Positions 22,600 to 34,645 of a stretch of 64,000 nt of DNA are shown in pieces. How positions within the stretch are numbered: the first letter of the stretch is position 1; each line of letters starts with the position of its first letter. The DNA is taken from positions 310,001-374,000 of the forward strand of contig JAKULF010000013.1 of NCBI GenBank assembly GCA_022661535.1, read 5' to 3'. This DNA is from Eutypa lata. Taxonomy: Eukaryota; Ascomycota; Sordariomycetes; Xylariales; Diatrypaceae. Below the pieces are notes generated by a model that ran no database searches, was not told where the DNA came from, and saw only the letters and a list, made by a program, of their open reading frames with translations. Position numbers and translations under genes: made by a program.

Positions 22600-25164
22600 T
22601 GATTTATAGAATTCACCTTTGCGAAAAAGATGGCATTGATACAACTATTATGGCATGTCTGTTTATACTGTCGTCGTCATTATTGTCGTCGCTGACATGG
22701 ATGTCAAAGGAAATTTTGGAAAAGGAAGAGCTGATAAGGATGCCCTTATTTCCTGCCCCAAGTTATCTTATCGCAGCGATACACAGAACCACAAACAGAA
22801 GTTATCAAATTGGAAAATAGCATTGCGAAATGTAAAATTACAAACAATACATTACGTGTAAATCATTCTTATTGACGCAACAATCTCACAATTAAACAAT
22901 AAGAGTATCCAATACAAATTAAGGAACTATTCCCACCGTATTATTACAAAATGATTTTAAACTAAAATATTTCGAGATGAAAGGCTATTCAAAAGTTAAA
23001 AATGTTTATGTAACTACAATTCGGGAGATAGCTGATAAGCCTCCAGCTAACTCGAGATAAGCTCATATCCATACCATATTAAGTATCAGTTTTATGCAAT
23101 AAGTGAAGTGTGTCTATCCATAAGAAACCCAAGACCAGGTCTCTTTAACTCCAGTCGATCTTTATCAGAAGGAAAACGGGCAAAGGGTGGTGTCACGACA
23201 TGACTGCATGGAAGTTACATATCCTTGTTTACCGGGAGCAGCCGAGATTACTGAACACTATCCCGAAAGCTTAATGTCCCTTACAACCGTGCCTCGCGTC
23301 TGCTTACATCCCATGCCTATTGCAGAGAAGAGGCTTAAGATGCACCTTGCAGATCCCATGGTCTTACATGTCTTGTGTCCGCACAACCGCATAGGCCCAA
23401 AGGAAGTTTTTTTACACTGCAGAGTATAGTATGAGGCAACTGATTGGGCCAGTCGGGGCCGGATGGTTGGTTTGTCTGGTATGGATGCAGGTTCAGTTAT
23501 AACAGTTTACTATACGATACCATAGCCCCTTTATTTCTAGTAGTTAAAGCCGAATATTTTCGGCGATAGGCGCTCGCTATCATTTGACCCGAGATGACGT
23601 TGCGTTCGTTATTCATATCGAGTTTAAGGTCTTCAAGTGTAGCGAGCGAAGGAGGTATACTGGTAATTAATAAGTGATAAAATAGTATAATTAACAAAAG
23701 CTGTAAAGTATTCACATTATTAAGCATCTAGTCAAGTCTTTCTTGTGCAATTGCGGTTAGCATTAGTCTCGGGGCGATAGTACGCATTGCGTGTTGTGGA
23801 ACGTGTCGTACGTTTAAGAAAAGCCTACACGGAAGTCTAACGAATCAATCATCACACAACCAAACACGTAAGAGAACCTTGGTAGAATATTGATAGGTAT
23901 ACCGCTTTCACCAAACTAGTTCATCACTCTATCTGTTCTATCAGTTGCCAATTCTAACATAAACAGGTCAAGTGACCAGACACGAAACCCCACTTGGCAC
24001 ATTCCAACCCCCAATTATGTGGTTATACACATCCACACATGGTACGTCGTTGTCCTCAATTCCTTCCATGTCAGGAACACTCACAACTCCATATCAACGT
24101 TTCTCGGTCAACCGGATGATAGCAAAAGGCTTGAACCGAGCTATAGGACGAACGGAAAAGATGAAAAGCGCATTGTCATGCCACCCATCAGCATTAAGGG
24201 AAAGGATTCGGAAACCTAGGATGTGGTGTTTCTGCGGGGTAAGCGAAGCTAACTCCGCCACTAACAAACCACTGGGGACAGCATACAGAGTATAGTTACT
24301 ACACTAGTGGCAACTAAGGTTGAGCAACCTGGCAACCCACGATGGTCCTATGAAGGATGGAGAAACGAACAGATGTCTCATCAACAACTAGATATGTGAA
24401 TTATATAGGTGGTATTACATATTAGGAGGCTCATATGGGAACCACTAGCCTCTAGATCTAACAATGACTAAGTTAAGCTTTACCTTGGTAGTTGATCTTG
24501 TTACACAATAGTTAGAAAGAATTAGACATGCAGATGAGACGGACACTCGCACCAAGCTGAAGACCGATGCTGATCCCGGGCATATGGACATATAGCCCAG
24601 AGACAGGTAGGTCTAGCGCCAATAGGTTAACCCACACATACCTCATACCTGTATGGCTTATCGCGGGACATATGTACGTACAGTAACACTAGTATACAAA
24701 GTAGTAATACACAGGAATTGCTATTGGCTGGCAGTAGCTTTCATGATCCTATACTATGAGTAGAATGCGTGGATAAAGTGAATGGACTATACAGTCTGGC
24801 GAAGAGAAAGGGGCTCTCTGATAGGTCAATGATGTGACGACATTATGATCGAGAAGAGTTAAGCTATCTTCCTGGAGAGGTACGCTACTGCAAGCCGATC
24901 TATACGGTTATCCACTTAGACTTAGGTACCCCATCTCGACCCCCGAGATTGCCTCCGTAAGTGTAACCCCCCATCATTACCCCGCTTGAACCTTTGAGCT
25001 TCATTCATAAAGATGCCCCGATCCCCTTCCTCAATCCCAGTTGCCATTGAGCATGAAACCACACATTCCTTAACTTTGAACTCTCACATCTCACTTAAAC
25101 GACTATTCACGCGATATTCAACCAGATTTATTTGATACCCATCTTTATACCATAAACTTCAAAC
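22600..25164. other. Long intergenic stretch, no supported gene
   Basis: Divergent promoter space between the telobox gene and the aldehyde dehydrogenase gene. Small frames (for example at 23187-23429 and 23972-24295) show no domain features or plausible exon chains. The part just before 25165 is C-rich and likely holds the promoter and leader of the dehydrogenase gene. Confidence 0.45.
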
Positions 25165-26908
25165 ATGCCTGTCTCGGTTGAGCTGAAGACGCCGCTCACC
25201 GGCACCTACCAACAACCCACCGGTCTGTAAGTACACAAGCATTGAACATTGCGGTGGTATCAAGCTGGGTTCTCGGAAGCTCTGGTTTTGGTCTCTGCCA
25301 TTCAAATATTCTCGTAGATTCTAACATTTCTCCTTTCCAGGTTCATCAACAACGAGTGGGTTGAAGGTGTCGACAAGAAGACCTTCGAGGTCATCAACCC
25401 CGCCACCGAAGCGGTTATCTGTTCAGTACACGAGGCCACAGAGAAGGATGTCGACCTTGCAGTCACAGCCGCACGGAAAGCCTTCCTGGGCGAGTGGAGA
25501 TCCGTCACGCCGCAGCAGCGGGGTATTCTCCTGACGAAGCTCGCCGACCTCGTCGAGAAGAACCTTGATCTGTTAGCTGCTGTTGAGTCCTCCGACAACG
25601 GGAAGTCGATTACCATGGCAAGGGGAGATGTTTCATCCGCCGCTGCTTGCATCAGATACTATGGTGGATGGGCGGATAAGATCACGGGTAGCACCGTCGA
25701 TACCAACCCTGACCACTTCAACTACACAAGATATGAGCCGGTACGTCATAAAAGTGGGACAATATTATTCTATAAGACAATGTACTAATTAGGGGCAATA
25801 TAGATTGGTGTCTGTGGACAAATTATCCCATGGAACTTCCCTCTGTTGATGTTGGCCTGGAAGATCTCGCCTGCTCTTGCTACGGGTAACACTGTCATCC
25901 TCAAGAGTGCCGAGCAGACTCCGCTATCGGCGCTTGTATTCGCCAACTTGGTCAAGGAGGCCGGCTTCCTCCCCGGTGTCCTCAACATTATCTCCGGTTT
26001 CGGTAGAATCGCCGGCGCTGCCCTCTCCTCGCACATGGACGTCGACAAGATTGCCTTCACTGGGTCCACCCTTGTCGGCCGCCAGATCATGAAGGCCGCT
26101 GCCTCTTCCAACCTGAAGAAGGTCACCCTAGAGCTCGGCGGCAAGTCGCCCAACATCGTCTTCAACGACGCCGACATCGAGCAGACCATCTCCTGGGTCA
26201 ACTTCGGCATCTACTACAACCACGGACAGTGCTGCTGCGCGGGCTCGCGGATCTACGTGCAGGAGGGCATCTACGACAAGTTCCTGGAGGCGTTCAAGAA
26301 GCGGGCGGCGGCCAACGCGGTCGGCGACCCGTTCGACCCCAAGACATTCCAGGGCCCCCAGGTCAGCCAGCTGCAGTATGACCGGATCATGGGCTACATC
26401 GATGAGGGCAAGAAGGACGGCGCGACACTCGAGGTCGGCGGCGGCCGCCACGGTGACAAGGGCTACTTCATCCAGCCCACCATCTTCAGCGGCGTCACCC
26501 CCGACATGAAGATCATGCGGGAGGAGATCTTCGGCCCCGTCTGCGCCATGGCTAAGTTCAAGACCGAGGACGAAGTCCTCGAGCTCGCCAACGACAGCAC
26601 CTACGGCCTCGCCGCCGCCGTCCACACCAACGACCTCAACACAGCCATCCGCGTCAGCAACAAGCTCCACGCAGGTACCGTCTGGGTCAACTGTAAGTTA
26701 TTCCTTCATGCCATCCTCTTCTGACTCTTGCATTATTAATCATATGCTAATTCACACTGTGTCTACAGGCTACAACATGCTTTCGCACCAGCTTCCATTC
26801 GGTGGCTACAAGGAGAGTGGTATTGGTCGGGAGCTCGGCGAGGAGGCGCTCGCCAACTACACGCAACACAAGACGGTTTCCATCCGCCTGGCTGGCCCGA
26901 TATTCTAA
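25165..26908 (+). CDS. aldA: NAD(P)-dependent aldehyde dehydrogenase (AldA-like)
   Basis: Model join(25165..25226, 25341..25740, 25804..26692, 26769..26908), 496 residues, the usual length of class 1/2 aldehyde dehydrogenases. Hallmarks are [19 protein letters not shown], the cofactor loop FTGSTLVGR, the catalytic glutamate E264 in LELGGKSPN, and nucleophile C298 in [16 protein letters not shown] and the C-terminal [16 protein letters not shown] are also present. It oxidises acetaldehyde or related aldehydes to acids; in Aspergillus the close relative AldA works with alcohol dehydrogenase in ethanol catabolism. No targeting peptide is evident ([10 protein letters not shown]), so cytosolic location is likely. 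GC at third codon positions is high in exon 3, as expected for a well expressed gene. The family call is secure; the specific physiological role is inferred. Confidence 0.95.
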
Positions 26909-27418
26909 AGAAAATGCCAGTATTAAATAAGCAGCGGATGAGAAAATGAAATTCGAGTCGGGAGGAATTATGATCAACCAAGCATGCTAATCGGTCCCCG
27001 TATTGTACGTGAGGAAATGTAAATCGATGTCACGGCCACGCGCTGTGTAGCATGGGAGAGGTTTAAGCGATGGGTTCAATGAAGGGGGACAAAGCCACGA
27101 AAGCCATTCCAAGCAATGCGGCAACGTGTATATTAAGTGATTTAAGCTGCAATGTGGCTATGCTCGAATTGAAGAAATTATCTGTTCAATCCAATCATCA
27201 TGCTGTGAGAGACAAGGCTCTCTAAAAAAAACCCGGGCGTAAGGCATGCCGTCACAGCCTCCTACTGAGGGGTACTCACTGAGGCCATGCAAGAACCTCA
27301 TCTTATTGGGGGTAATGTAACATGGCTGCGCCTGCAACTCCGCATCTTCAACAACGTTCTTCACTCAGCGTGTCCATTTAGGCACCCATACAAACTTCAT
27401 TCGCAATTATCCTTCGTC
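26909..27418. other. Intergenic region between aldehyde dehydrogenase and NLR genes
   Basis: Holds the 3' flank of the dehydrogenase gene and the leader of the NLR gene. No further gene seen. Confidence 0.5.
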
Positions 27419-30400
27419 ATGGAAGTAATAGCGCCGTCGTCGCCATCGCGACCGGCGATAGACCTAGCATTACAAGTTGCCTTGCAAGAGTTTAACAGCA
27501 TTCTCACCGACGAGCAACGGAACGAACTGCACAGGGCGGGGCCGGTTCCTGACGCTGACAGTGTCCTAGTTTTCACTGCCCAGCTCGATGACATAAACCG
27601 GAAGGGTCGAAGTGTTGCCACCAGGCTTCACACAGTCTTGCTCTCTGTTCAAAGTTTCTGTAGTGTGGTTGATACATTCGTATCTTCGCACCCAGAGATC
27701 GCCGCTCTTGTTTGGGGTAGCGTGAAAGTAACGATGCAGGTAAGCTTTGGCTTGATATCTAGGCCTCTAACTCGAAACCTGCTGTAGGGCATCTGGAAAG
27801 GAAAAATGCTAGTGTTGTTGAATTGACTATGGAAAGACACAACGCCCTAGTGGCGCGGAAGCTCTAGACTAGGAACCAGCTACTTAGGTGTCATGTCACA
27901 CCTAACGTTGCAGCATAACTTCTACTAACATATATTATAGATCATCGTAAACTATACGTCCTACTACGAAGCTATATCTAATCTATTCATGAAACTCGGT
28001 AAACTCTGTCCACTCTTCGCCGAATATCACGTATTATACCCGAGCTCGAAGGGACTTCAAAGGTGCCTTGTCGATTTTCATGCATCCATTATTCGGTGTT
28101 GCAAACACGTAGTGCAGGCTATAAAGAGACCATGTATGAACAAAACTAGTGCCTAGTCCCAGTCTACACATAACTTACTTGAAGATAGGGCATGATCAAG
28201 TCCTTCGTGCTTTCTGGAACTCTTTTGAACAAGAGTTCAAGCCGGATATAGATGCTATTCAGAGATATAGCGACTATGTACAAAGAGAGATAACTCTTGC
28301 CAAAGCGCAAGCCGATAGACAGGATCAACAACTTCAGGCACGGGAACGAGAAGAGGCCTTACAAAGTAGAAGGGGGCTGAATTCCTTCTTCTCTCAGAAT
28401 ACCACCCAGCTCGCCGAGATCCGCGAATGGGAGGTACAGAGACATGAGCGACAGAGACGTCAGTACCTTCGATGCAAACCAATATCGTTTCTAACTTCTT
28501 AATTAGGGAAGAGGCGACAGCGACTACTAGACGAGCTGTCTACTTTTAATCATATGCGAATGCTGAAGCAAAATCAACGTAAGCGGTACAGCAGCACGGC
28601 ACGCTGGATATTCCAGACACCGGAATTTCAGCGATGGAAGAACACTAGCGGGTCTTCTTTACTTTGGTGCTCGGGCAAGAGTCAGCTAACTTCCAAATCA
28701 ACTTCTGAGACTCCCCCTTTCGGCATTTTTGATATCGCTAACAGTCAACAGTCGGATCAGGGAAAACGGTTACTGCGTAAGTAAGGAAATAGTGAGCAGA
28801 TTGTAGGTCCCTGCTAATTAGAAATTCTAGTTCGAGTGTAATAGACCACATTCTTCTTGAAAAGGGGCATGCAGAATGTCATCTTTCCTTTTTCTTTGTG
28901 CAGTCTGACGACCAAGAATCTTTGAATGCTACAACCATGCTAAGATCTATGTTGCGACAAAGGCTAGACCCAACGACGATGCTTGATGATATTGAACAAG
29001 ATCTTCAATCACTCAGTTTATCCGACGAATGGCACACGATTATTACACTTCTAAGAAGGGTAACTGGCTTGAAAACCTCCTACATAATCATTGATGGTTT
29101 GGATGAATGTAATAGAGTAGAGCGCAGGAAGATTTTGAAAGCCCTAGCTACCCTCGCTTTCTCTGGCCTGAACATGAAAATATTCGTTTCTAGTCGAGAT
29201 GGACTTGCGGGAGAGATCCGAAAGAGATTTGAGTCTATCGAACACGTTTCCATGAATAACCCGCTAATCCATAACGATATCGCAACATACGTCAATGGTA
29301 TTATCGAGGAGAAGACAAAAACTGAAGACCTACAGGTTGGAGATTCCAGTCTCATTGAAGAGATAAAGCAGACGCTGATTCAACGAGCTGACGGCATGTG
29401 AGTGTTTACACTAACATCAGTGTTACAAAAATGATATTGACATATTCCCCAGGTTCCTATGGGTTTATTTCCAGGTATTTGAACTATGCTCACAACACTG
29501 CGACGAGGATATCCGCAATTCTCTCAAGAATCTCCCAAAGGATTTAGCAGGGACGTTCTGCCGAGCGCTCCGCCGCATCATATCACGTGGTCATAAGAAA
29601 GAAGCCCAGAACATATTCCCATGGATTGCTGCATCGAAGCAATTGCTATCCTTGGCTGAGCTTCGCGAGGCAATTTCTATAGAAGTTGGCCAAGCGTATC
29701 TGAAACGAGAACGCCTCTACAATGATATGAAAGATCTTGCCACATGGTGTGAGAACCTGGTGCAAATAGATGAAGAAGAGGAAACAGTTCAATTTGCACA
29801 TTACACAATCAGGAAATTTCTGTTGGCAAAACCTGTCGAGTCCCGTTTAGCGGAATTTCACGTCGACATCGATGATGCTGACCACATGATTGGCGAGATA
29901 TGTGTCACGTACCTCAACTTCAATGACTTCAAAACGACTCTTATGCGACAGCCTAAGTCGTTACCCCTCCCGAGTCCTGTCCGTATTGTTGAATCAACTT
30001 TAGGGCCGGAATCAAAAATAACTGATATCGTTCGAGCAAGACTGGGGTCAAAGAACAGATCAGACACTGTCTATTCCCAAGCTACCTTAACCTCCGGCAG
30101 AGGAAATTCAAATTCACCGACCGAAACACTCCAATTCCAGTACCCATTTTTAAACTATGCTTCAACCAACTGGATTGAACATACGAGAAACTTCAGCGAA
30201 AGGAGATCTAAGACCTGGAATATGTGGAAAGATACAATCTTTACTGACCACGAACTGGTGGTTCCGCCATGGAAGACAGACACGATAGAATCAGAAACCA
30301 CCGCCATTCATAGATGGGTTCAGGAGACACGGCATTACGCAGTTATACGCGCTATTGACTCATCTGAGAAGATATTACCACCAGACATGAAAAGTCGGAT

Positions 30401-31388
30401 GATCTTTGATGCCGCGAAGGACAATGACATAACGCTCCTAGATATATTTTTCTCCGGCCCTAACTATACCGTTGCCGGAATATGCTCCCCAAAATGGGGT
30501 GACGCCAAAATATCGCAAGCGACTCGTACTGTTGACCCAGACTGGACTGCCTTACAAATAGCTGCTAGAAACGGCCATCTGGAAGTTGTCAACAGATTGC
30601 TTGCTATTGGAGTCGAAGTGAACGCTTTCCCTGATAATGCATCTCGAACTGCAATACAAGCAGCTTCCGGAAGCGGGCATCTGCAAATAGTCGAAAGGCT
30701 AATCAAAGCTGGAGCGAATGTGAACATGGCTGCTGGTCCAAATGGAGGCAGAACGGCACTGCAAGAGGCTTCTGAAAATGGACATTTGGCAGTCGTCAGA
30801 ACGTTACTGAGAGCTGGGGCTGATGTAAACGCCGGCGGCGTGCCCTATCCCGACATATCCAAGTTACTGCGAGGTCATAATAGATTTTATGGTCGGCCTG
30901 CACTACAAGCGGCTTCCGAAAATGGCCATTTCGAAATCTGTACCAGGTTACTGGAAGCTGGCGCATCAACGAGTATCAATATCGATGACTTGATACCAGA
31001 AGCTGCGAAACAAGGCTGTGTTGAGACCCTCAAAAAGTTGCTTCGTTATACGAGTCATCCATTTGGCGCGGCCGCGTTGTGTCTAATGGCTAGACAGGGC
31101 CACACACTCGCTGTCCGCACCCTACTGGAAGCTGGGGTTGACGTGAATATCAAATCATCCCATAAACAAACTGCATTGCACGAAGCAGCGGATCATGGCC
31201 GCGCAGAAATTGTCCAAATACTGGTTGATGCTGGAGCAGATTTGAAGGTTGCAACGTTGGCACGAGGGACGGCTTTGGACATTGCTAAAGACCGAGGCCA
31301 TCAGGAAGTTGTAGACGTTTTGGAGGAACCGGAAATTATGGTGAAAGCTGCTATCAGACGCGCATTAAAACGCGCAGCTGAGATTTGA
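27419..31388 (+). CDS. NLR-type protein: DUF7708-like N-terminus, NACHT NTPase, ankyrin repeats
   Basis: Model join(27419..27739, 27941..28133, 28189..28458, 28507..28680, 28752..28776, 28831..29397, 29453..31388), 1161 residues. Residues about 80-215 resemble the fungal DUF7708-type domain (LVWGSVKVTMQ, then YYEAISNLFMKLGKL). A charged coiled-coil region follows (about 200-275). The NACHT domain has Walker A GSGKTVT (about 321-327) and Walker B YIIIDGLDEC (about 412-421). Next come FLWVYFQ and a winged-helix-like section with VQFAHYTIRKFLL. The C-terminus from about 878 carries ankyrin repeats, for example TALQIAARNGHLEVVNRLL and TALHEAADHGRAEIVQILVD. Such proteins act as intracellular receptors in heterokaryon incompatibility or responses to other organisms. 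The P-loop sits on a 25-base exon, and two donors are GTCAGT and GTCAGC, weaker than elsewhere. The model is otherwise intact and probably functional. Confidence 0.85.
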
Positions 31389-33108
31389 CGTGGAATGTCG
31401 GAGGTATGAAGTTGACACATTGTATACTTGGAATAATTTAACCAATGGGGTGGCTAGACAACACGTTGGTGCTCTATTTTGATCTCATAAGTGGCTCTTG
31501 ACCTAAGAGTATCGAGATGCCAGTCGAGGAAGCATTGGTGACCACGGGTTAATGACATTAGGTGACTCCCTGGCAACTGAATGTAATCATTGTGAAATAT
31601 AACTGACGCGTACTACAAACTACCACTAGCGACGAATCGGAAACTTGCTTCGAAATTTTATCGCTACGAGCTTCAGCTTGATCTCTCAGCAACAGCAGCC
31701 TAGAGGCTCTACATCTTAACGCCTTAACTAGCACCCAGTCTCGATTTTACAGTAAGCATACAGGCGTAGAAGACAGCACCGACCGAGCGACAGCAGAGAT
31801 ATGCAACGGCAGGAGACACTAATCCGCGAATTCTTATCTTTTCAGACCGAGCGACAACTAGGCGATTGGGTTCTTTTGTGATCGCGGTGTCTCGGAGCAG
31901 ATGAAATTAACTCAGATTCTCGTTTCGGTCTGCGGCCCGCCGAGCGCGTCTCAGCTTTGACGGGCTACCTAGTGGGCCGTCCAGTAACCAGTTACCTACA
32001 AGGTGGGGTGAGGCTCCCAAGAGCTAGCTCCCCATAGAAGCTGGAGCTTCCCAAACCCTTTAGCGCTTCCCCTGCGGGCGGCACAGCTTTGCGTCAAACC
32101 GAACATTACCACCGATTCGGAAGGCCGTCACAGAGCTCACACATTTTGACACTCTGGCGGCTGTCGATTTCTCTTTCTTTTTGGAAAGCAAAGGCGAGGA
32201 AGTAGGTAGTGAGGGACATATTTTTCTCTTTGGAATCTTTTATAGAAGTTGTTAGGTTTGATCGCCGTGCGCTGAAATCAGTGGCTTGAACAGCTTCTTT
32301 ACAATAACCTGATGAAAAGATTGGTTTGTTACCTTTCGGAATTTAACGTATACACCGACAAGTGCTGTTTTCGAGTGATCCTTTCCAACTCTACGTCATT
32401 GAGGTGACGATGCGACCTAGATGAACCATACCTTTTTATGACTGCGAGTTTCAATTCAGATTTTGTCAACCTAGTCATATAAGAATTGCTGTATGGTATT
32501 AAGCATTGTTTCCAAAATCCGAAGAAGTCCTTCAAGCAATGACATGCATGCTAATGTTGTGTTATGAAAGTTGCATTCGGAATAGGTCGCCGTAGAATCC
32601 GCCGTACGAAGTAGATATGTATTTGAGTCGAGGCTTTTGAAGATACCTACCTAAGGCCTTGGTGCGTTGGCAAAAAGGGTGTGGTGGTGGGGCTCTGCAT
32701 ATGATAACCGCTCGCGACTATCGTGCCGGAACGTCTGCGTTTGATCTTCGCCAGGGTCCTTCCGCGCAACGTGACATATTCACACGAAACGCTGGGCTAG
32801 GGAGTCTGACAGCAAATGGTGGGGTTGGGGAATCAAGGACTATGGATATGCCCCCCCCCAATCCCCATAAGATCATGTCAAGGGACTCCTGGAGATTTTC
32901 TCCTCCCGATCTTTCACGATGCGTGCATGCCCTGGAGGTTATGTCCCATTGTCAGAGCCTCCAACTGGGCTGCCCGGATGCAGTTTGTTGCGATCGCCGT
33001 CGACAGAGGATGTAGTACACACACTTACACCTCATAATATTATTCGTCTGTCACTATCGTTTGATATAGCGATCAAATCTAGCATAACAGAAGGTGGCTG
33101 TATGAGAG
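31389..33108. other. Intergenic stretch, no supported gene
   Basis: Frames such as 32659-33015 are short and show no family features. A 12-base direct repeat (GACCGAGCGACA) occurs at 31781 and 31845. No tRNA or transposon end recognised. Confidence 0.45.
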
Positions 33109-34645
33109 ATGGGTTCAACACCGCCGCTCGCGGCGCTCACGACTGTCTTTACCCCGCCCTGCCAGACGTCATGGCTTATAACGACGTCGAAGATACCATC
33201 GCAGTTCCCTCCGTTTCCCACCGGCGGCCCAGAATCATGCGATCCGCCGGAATGGCCTTCCAATATCGCGGATAAAGGCTTCCAATACTACTCGCCGGCA
33301 ATATGCCCAAGCGGGTTCGCAGTAGGTCCCAACTGTGAGGTCGAGGACACGAGGATTGCGGAAGAAGAGTTCCCCGCCGTCGCACCCGGAGAACAGGCGT
33401 TCTACTGTGTTCCAAGGTGAGTTAAACCGGGTATGACCAACTTGATATGGCCTCCCTAGTTACCTAAAAGAAGAAGATGGGAGCTTATGTTGGATGTTTT
33501 CTAGCGGTTATACTTGCACATCGGATACAACAGATTTCCGCGGCGGTGTTTGGGGATACACAGTCGCAGGAGCGACGAGCGGCAAGAGTGTTGACTGTAC
33601 AGTCGGTCCCGCGATGCAGATACGGTGGAAGGAAGAAGACCTGGAAGCTCTCGAGACAAACCCGTTAACCCCTGGGCTGGCATTAGGCGGGGACGAAACT
33701 GCCACCACAACGTCGCCGCCGACCTTCCCTACAGCTGATAGGGAAAGTACTACGACCATCCAGCCAAGACCCGCGATTACTTCGGATCCCGAGACGACGG
33801 ACACCGCAGAAACTACTACAGAAACTACAGATGCACCAGATTCATCGCCTATACCAGATACACCAGAGACAACCGAAACGACAGAACAGACAGGACAGCC
33901 TACTAGGTTCCTTACAGTGGTGACTACACTAATTTTGTCCGGGGGCTCAATGTCGATATCAACTGTTACAGCCCCAGCAGGAACATCGGGTCTATCCACT
34001 TCTCTATCCAGGATAACTACGACATCAGAAGTGGATGATAGCCCTACAGAAGTGCCACCCTCTACAAGCTCAGAAGCGAGCAATAGTGGTGGCAAGATAA
34101 TGGGCAACCCTATAGCCTTAACTGTCGTCTTCTTATCATGCCTGTTCGTTGGGCTGGGGTTGGTATCAGTCGCATACGTGATGTTCCGACGCCATCGTAA
34201 TAAGGGGATCGGTCAAGGGGAGGAGAAGATTCCAGTCGGTGTGGGCGTCTGGGTGCAGCGAAGTGGCGAGAGATTGCAAGCGGCAGCCGAGCTCCAGGGG
34301 AGCGCACCAGCGTGGGCGTCGCCGTGGGGGTCGCGGGCCGAGCTTGGTACTGATGGTCCGATTCCCGAATTAGGAACGGGGTCGTCTGGCTTCGGGTCCA
34401 GAGACAACCCGGCGGAGCTTGACGGCCGTGAGGTGGCGGCATCTCGGCACAGGTGGAGTTGGCTATCTCACGTATCAGAGAAGCTTAGCGTCCGGTCGAA
34501 GTCGAGTAAGTCGTCGCGGGCTCCCTCTCGAGGCCGAGCTGCCATGCCCAGAAGAACGCTGTCTGAGGCTTCCGATGCCTCTACGAGCACCATAAGCTCT
34601 GTGAATTCGGAGAAGGCGCTATTGTCGCGACACGGCTCGAGGTAG
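33109..34645 (+). CDS. Single-pass membrane protein with Cys-containing, Thr-rich ectodomain
   Basis: Model join(33109..33416, 33505..34645), 482 residues. The donor GTGAGT and acceptor TAG keep the frame, giving VPSGYTCTSDTTDF across the junction. The N-terminal half carries paired cysteines (TPPCQTSW, ESCDPPEW, AICPSGF, FYCVP, YTCTS, VDCTVG). A Thr/Ser/Pro-rich, probably O-glycosylated stalk covers about 150-295. One membrane helix (ALTVVFLSCLFVGLGLVSVAYV, shown in part; about 302-325) is followed by FRRHR and a Ser/Arg-rich cytosolic tail. This layout is that of fungal wall-associated or sensor-like proteins; related hypothetical proteins with the same N-terminal TTVFTPPC and FQYYSPAICPSGF style are common in moulds. 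No classical signal peptide is visible at MGSTPPLAAL, so a first exon could be missing, or the protein inserts through its TM helix. Confidence 0.75.

Noticed and set aside
26128..26670. 180-codon minus-strand frame inside the aldehyde dehydrogenase gene
   Set aside because: Antisense shadow of a strongly conserved coding exon.
31781..31856. 12-base direct repeat GACCGAGCGACA, two copies 64 bases apart
   Set aside because: Only two copies, no transposon features or target-site pattern; may be chance or a local duplication.
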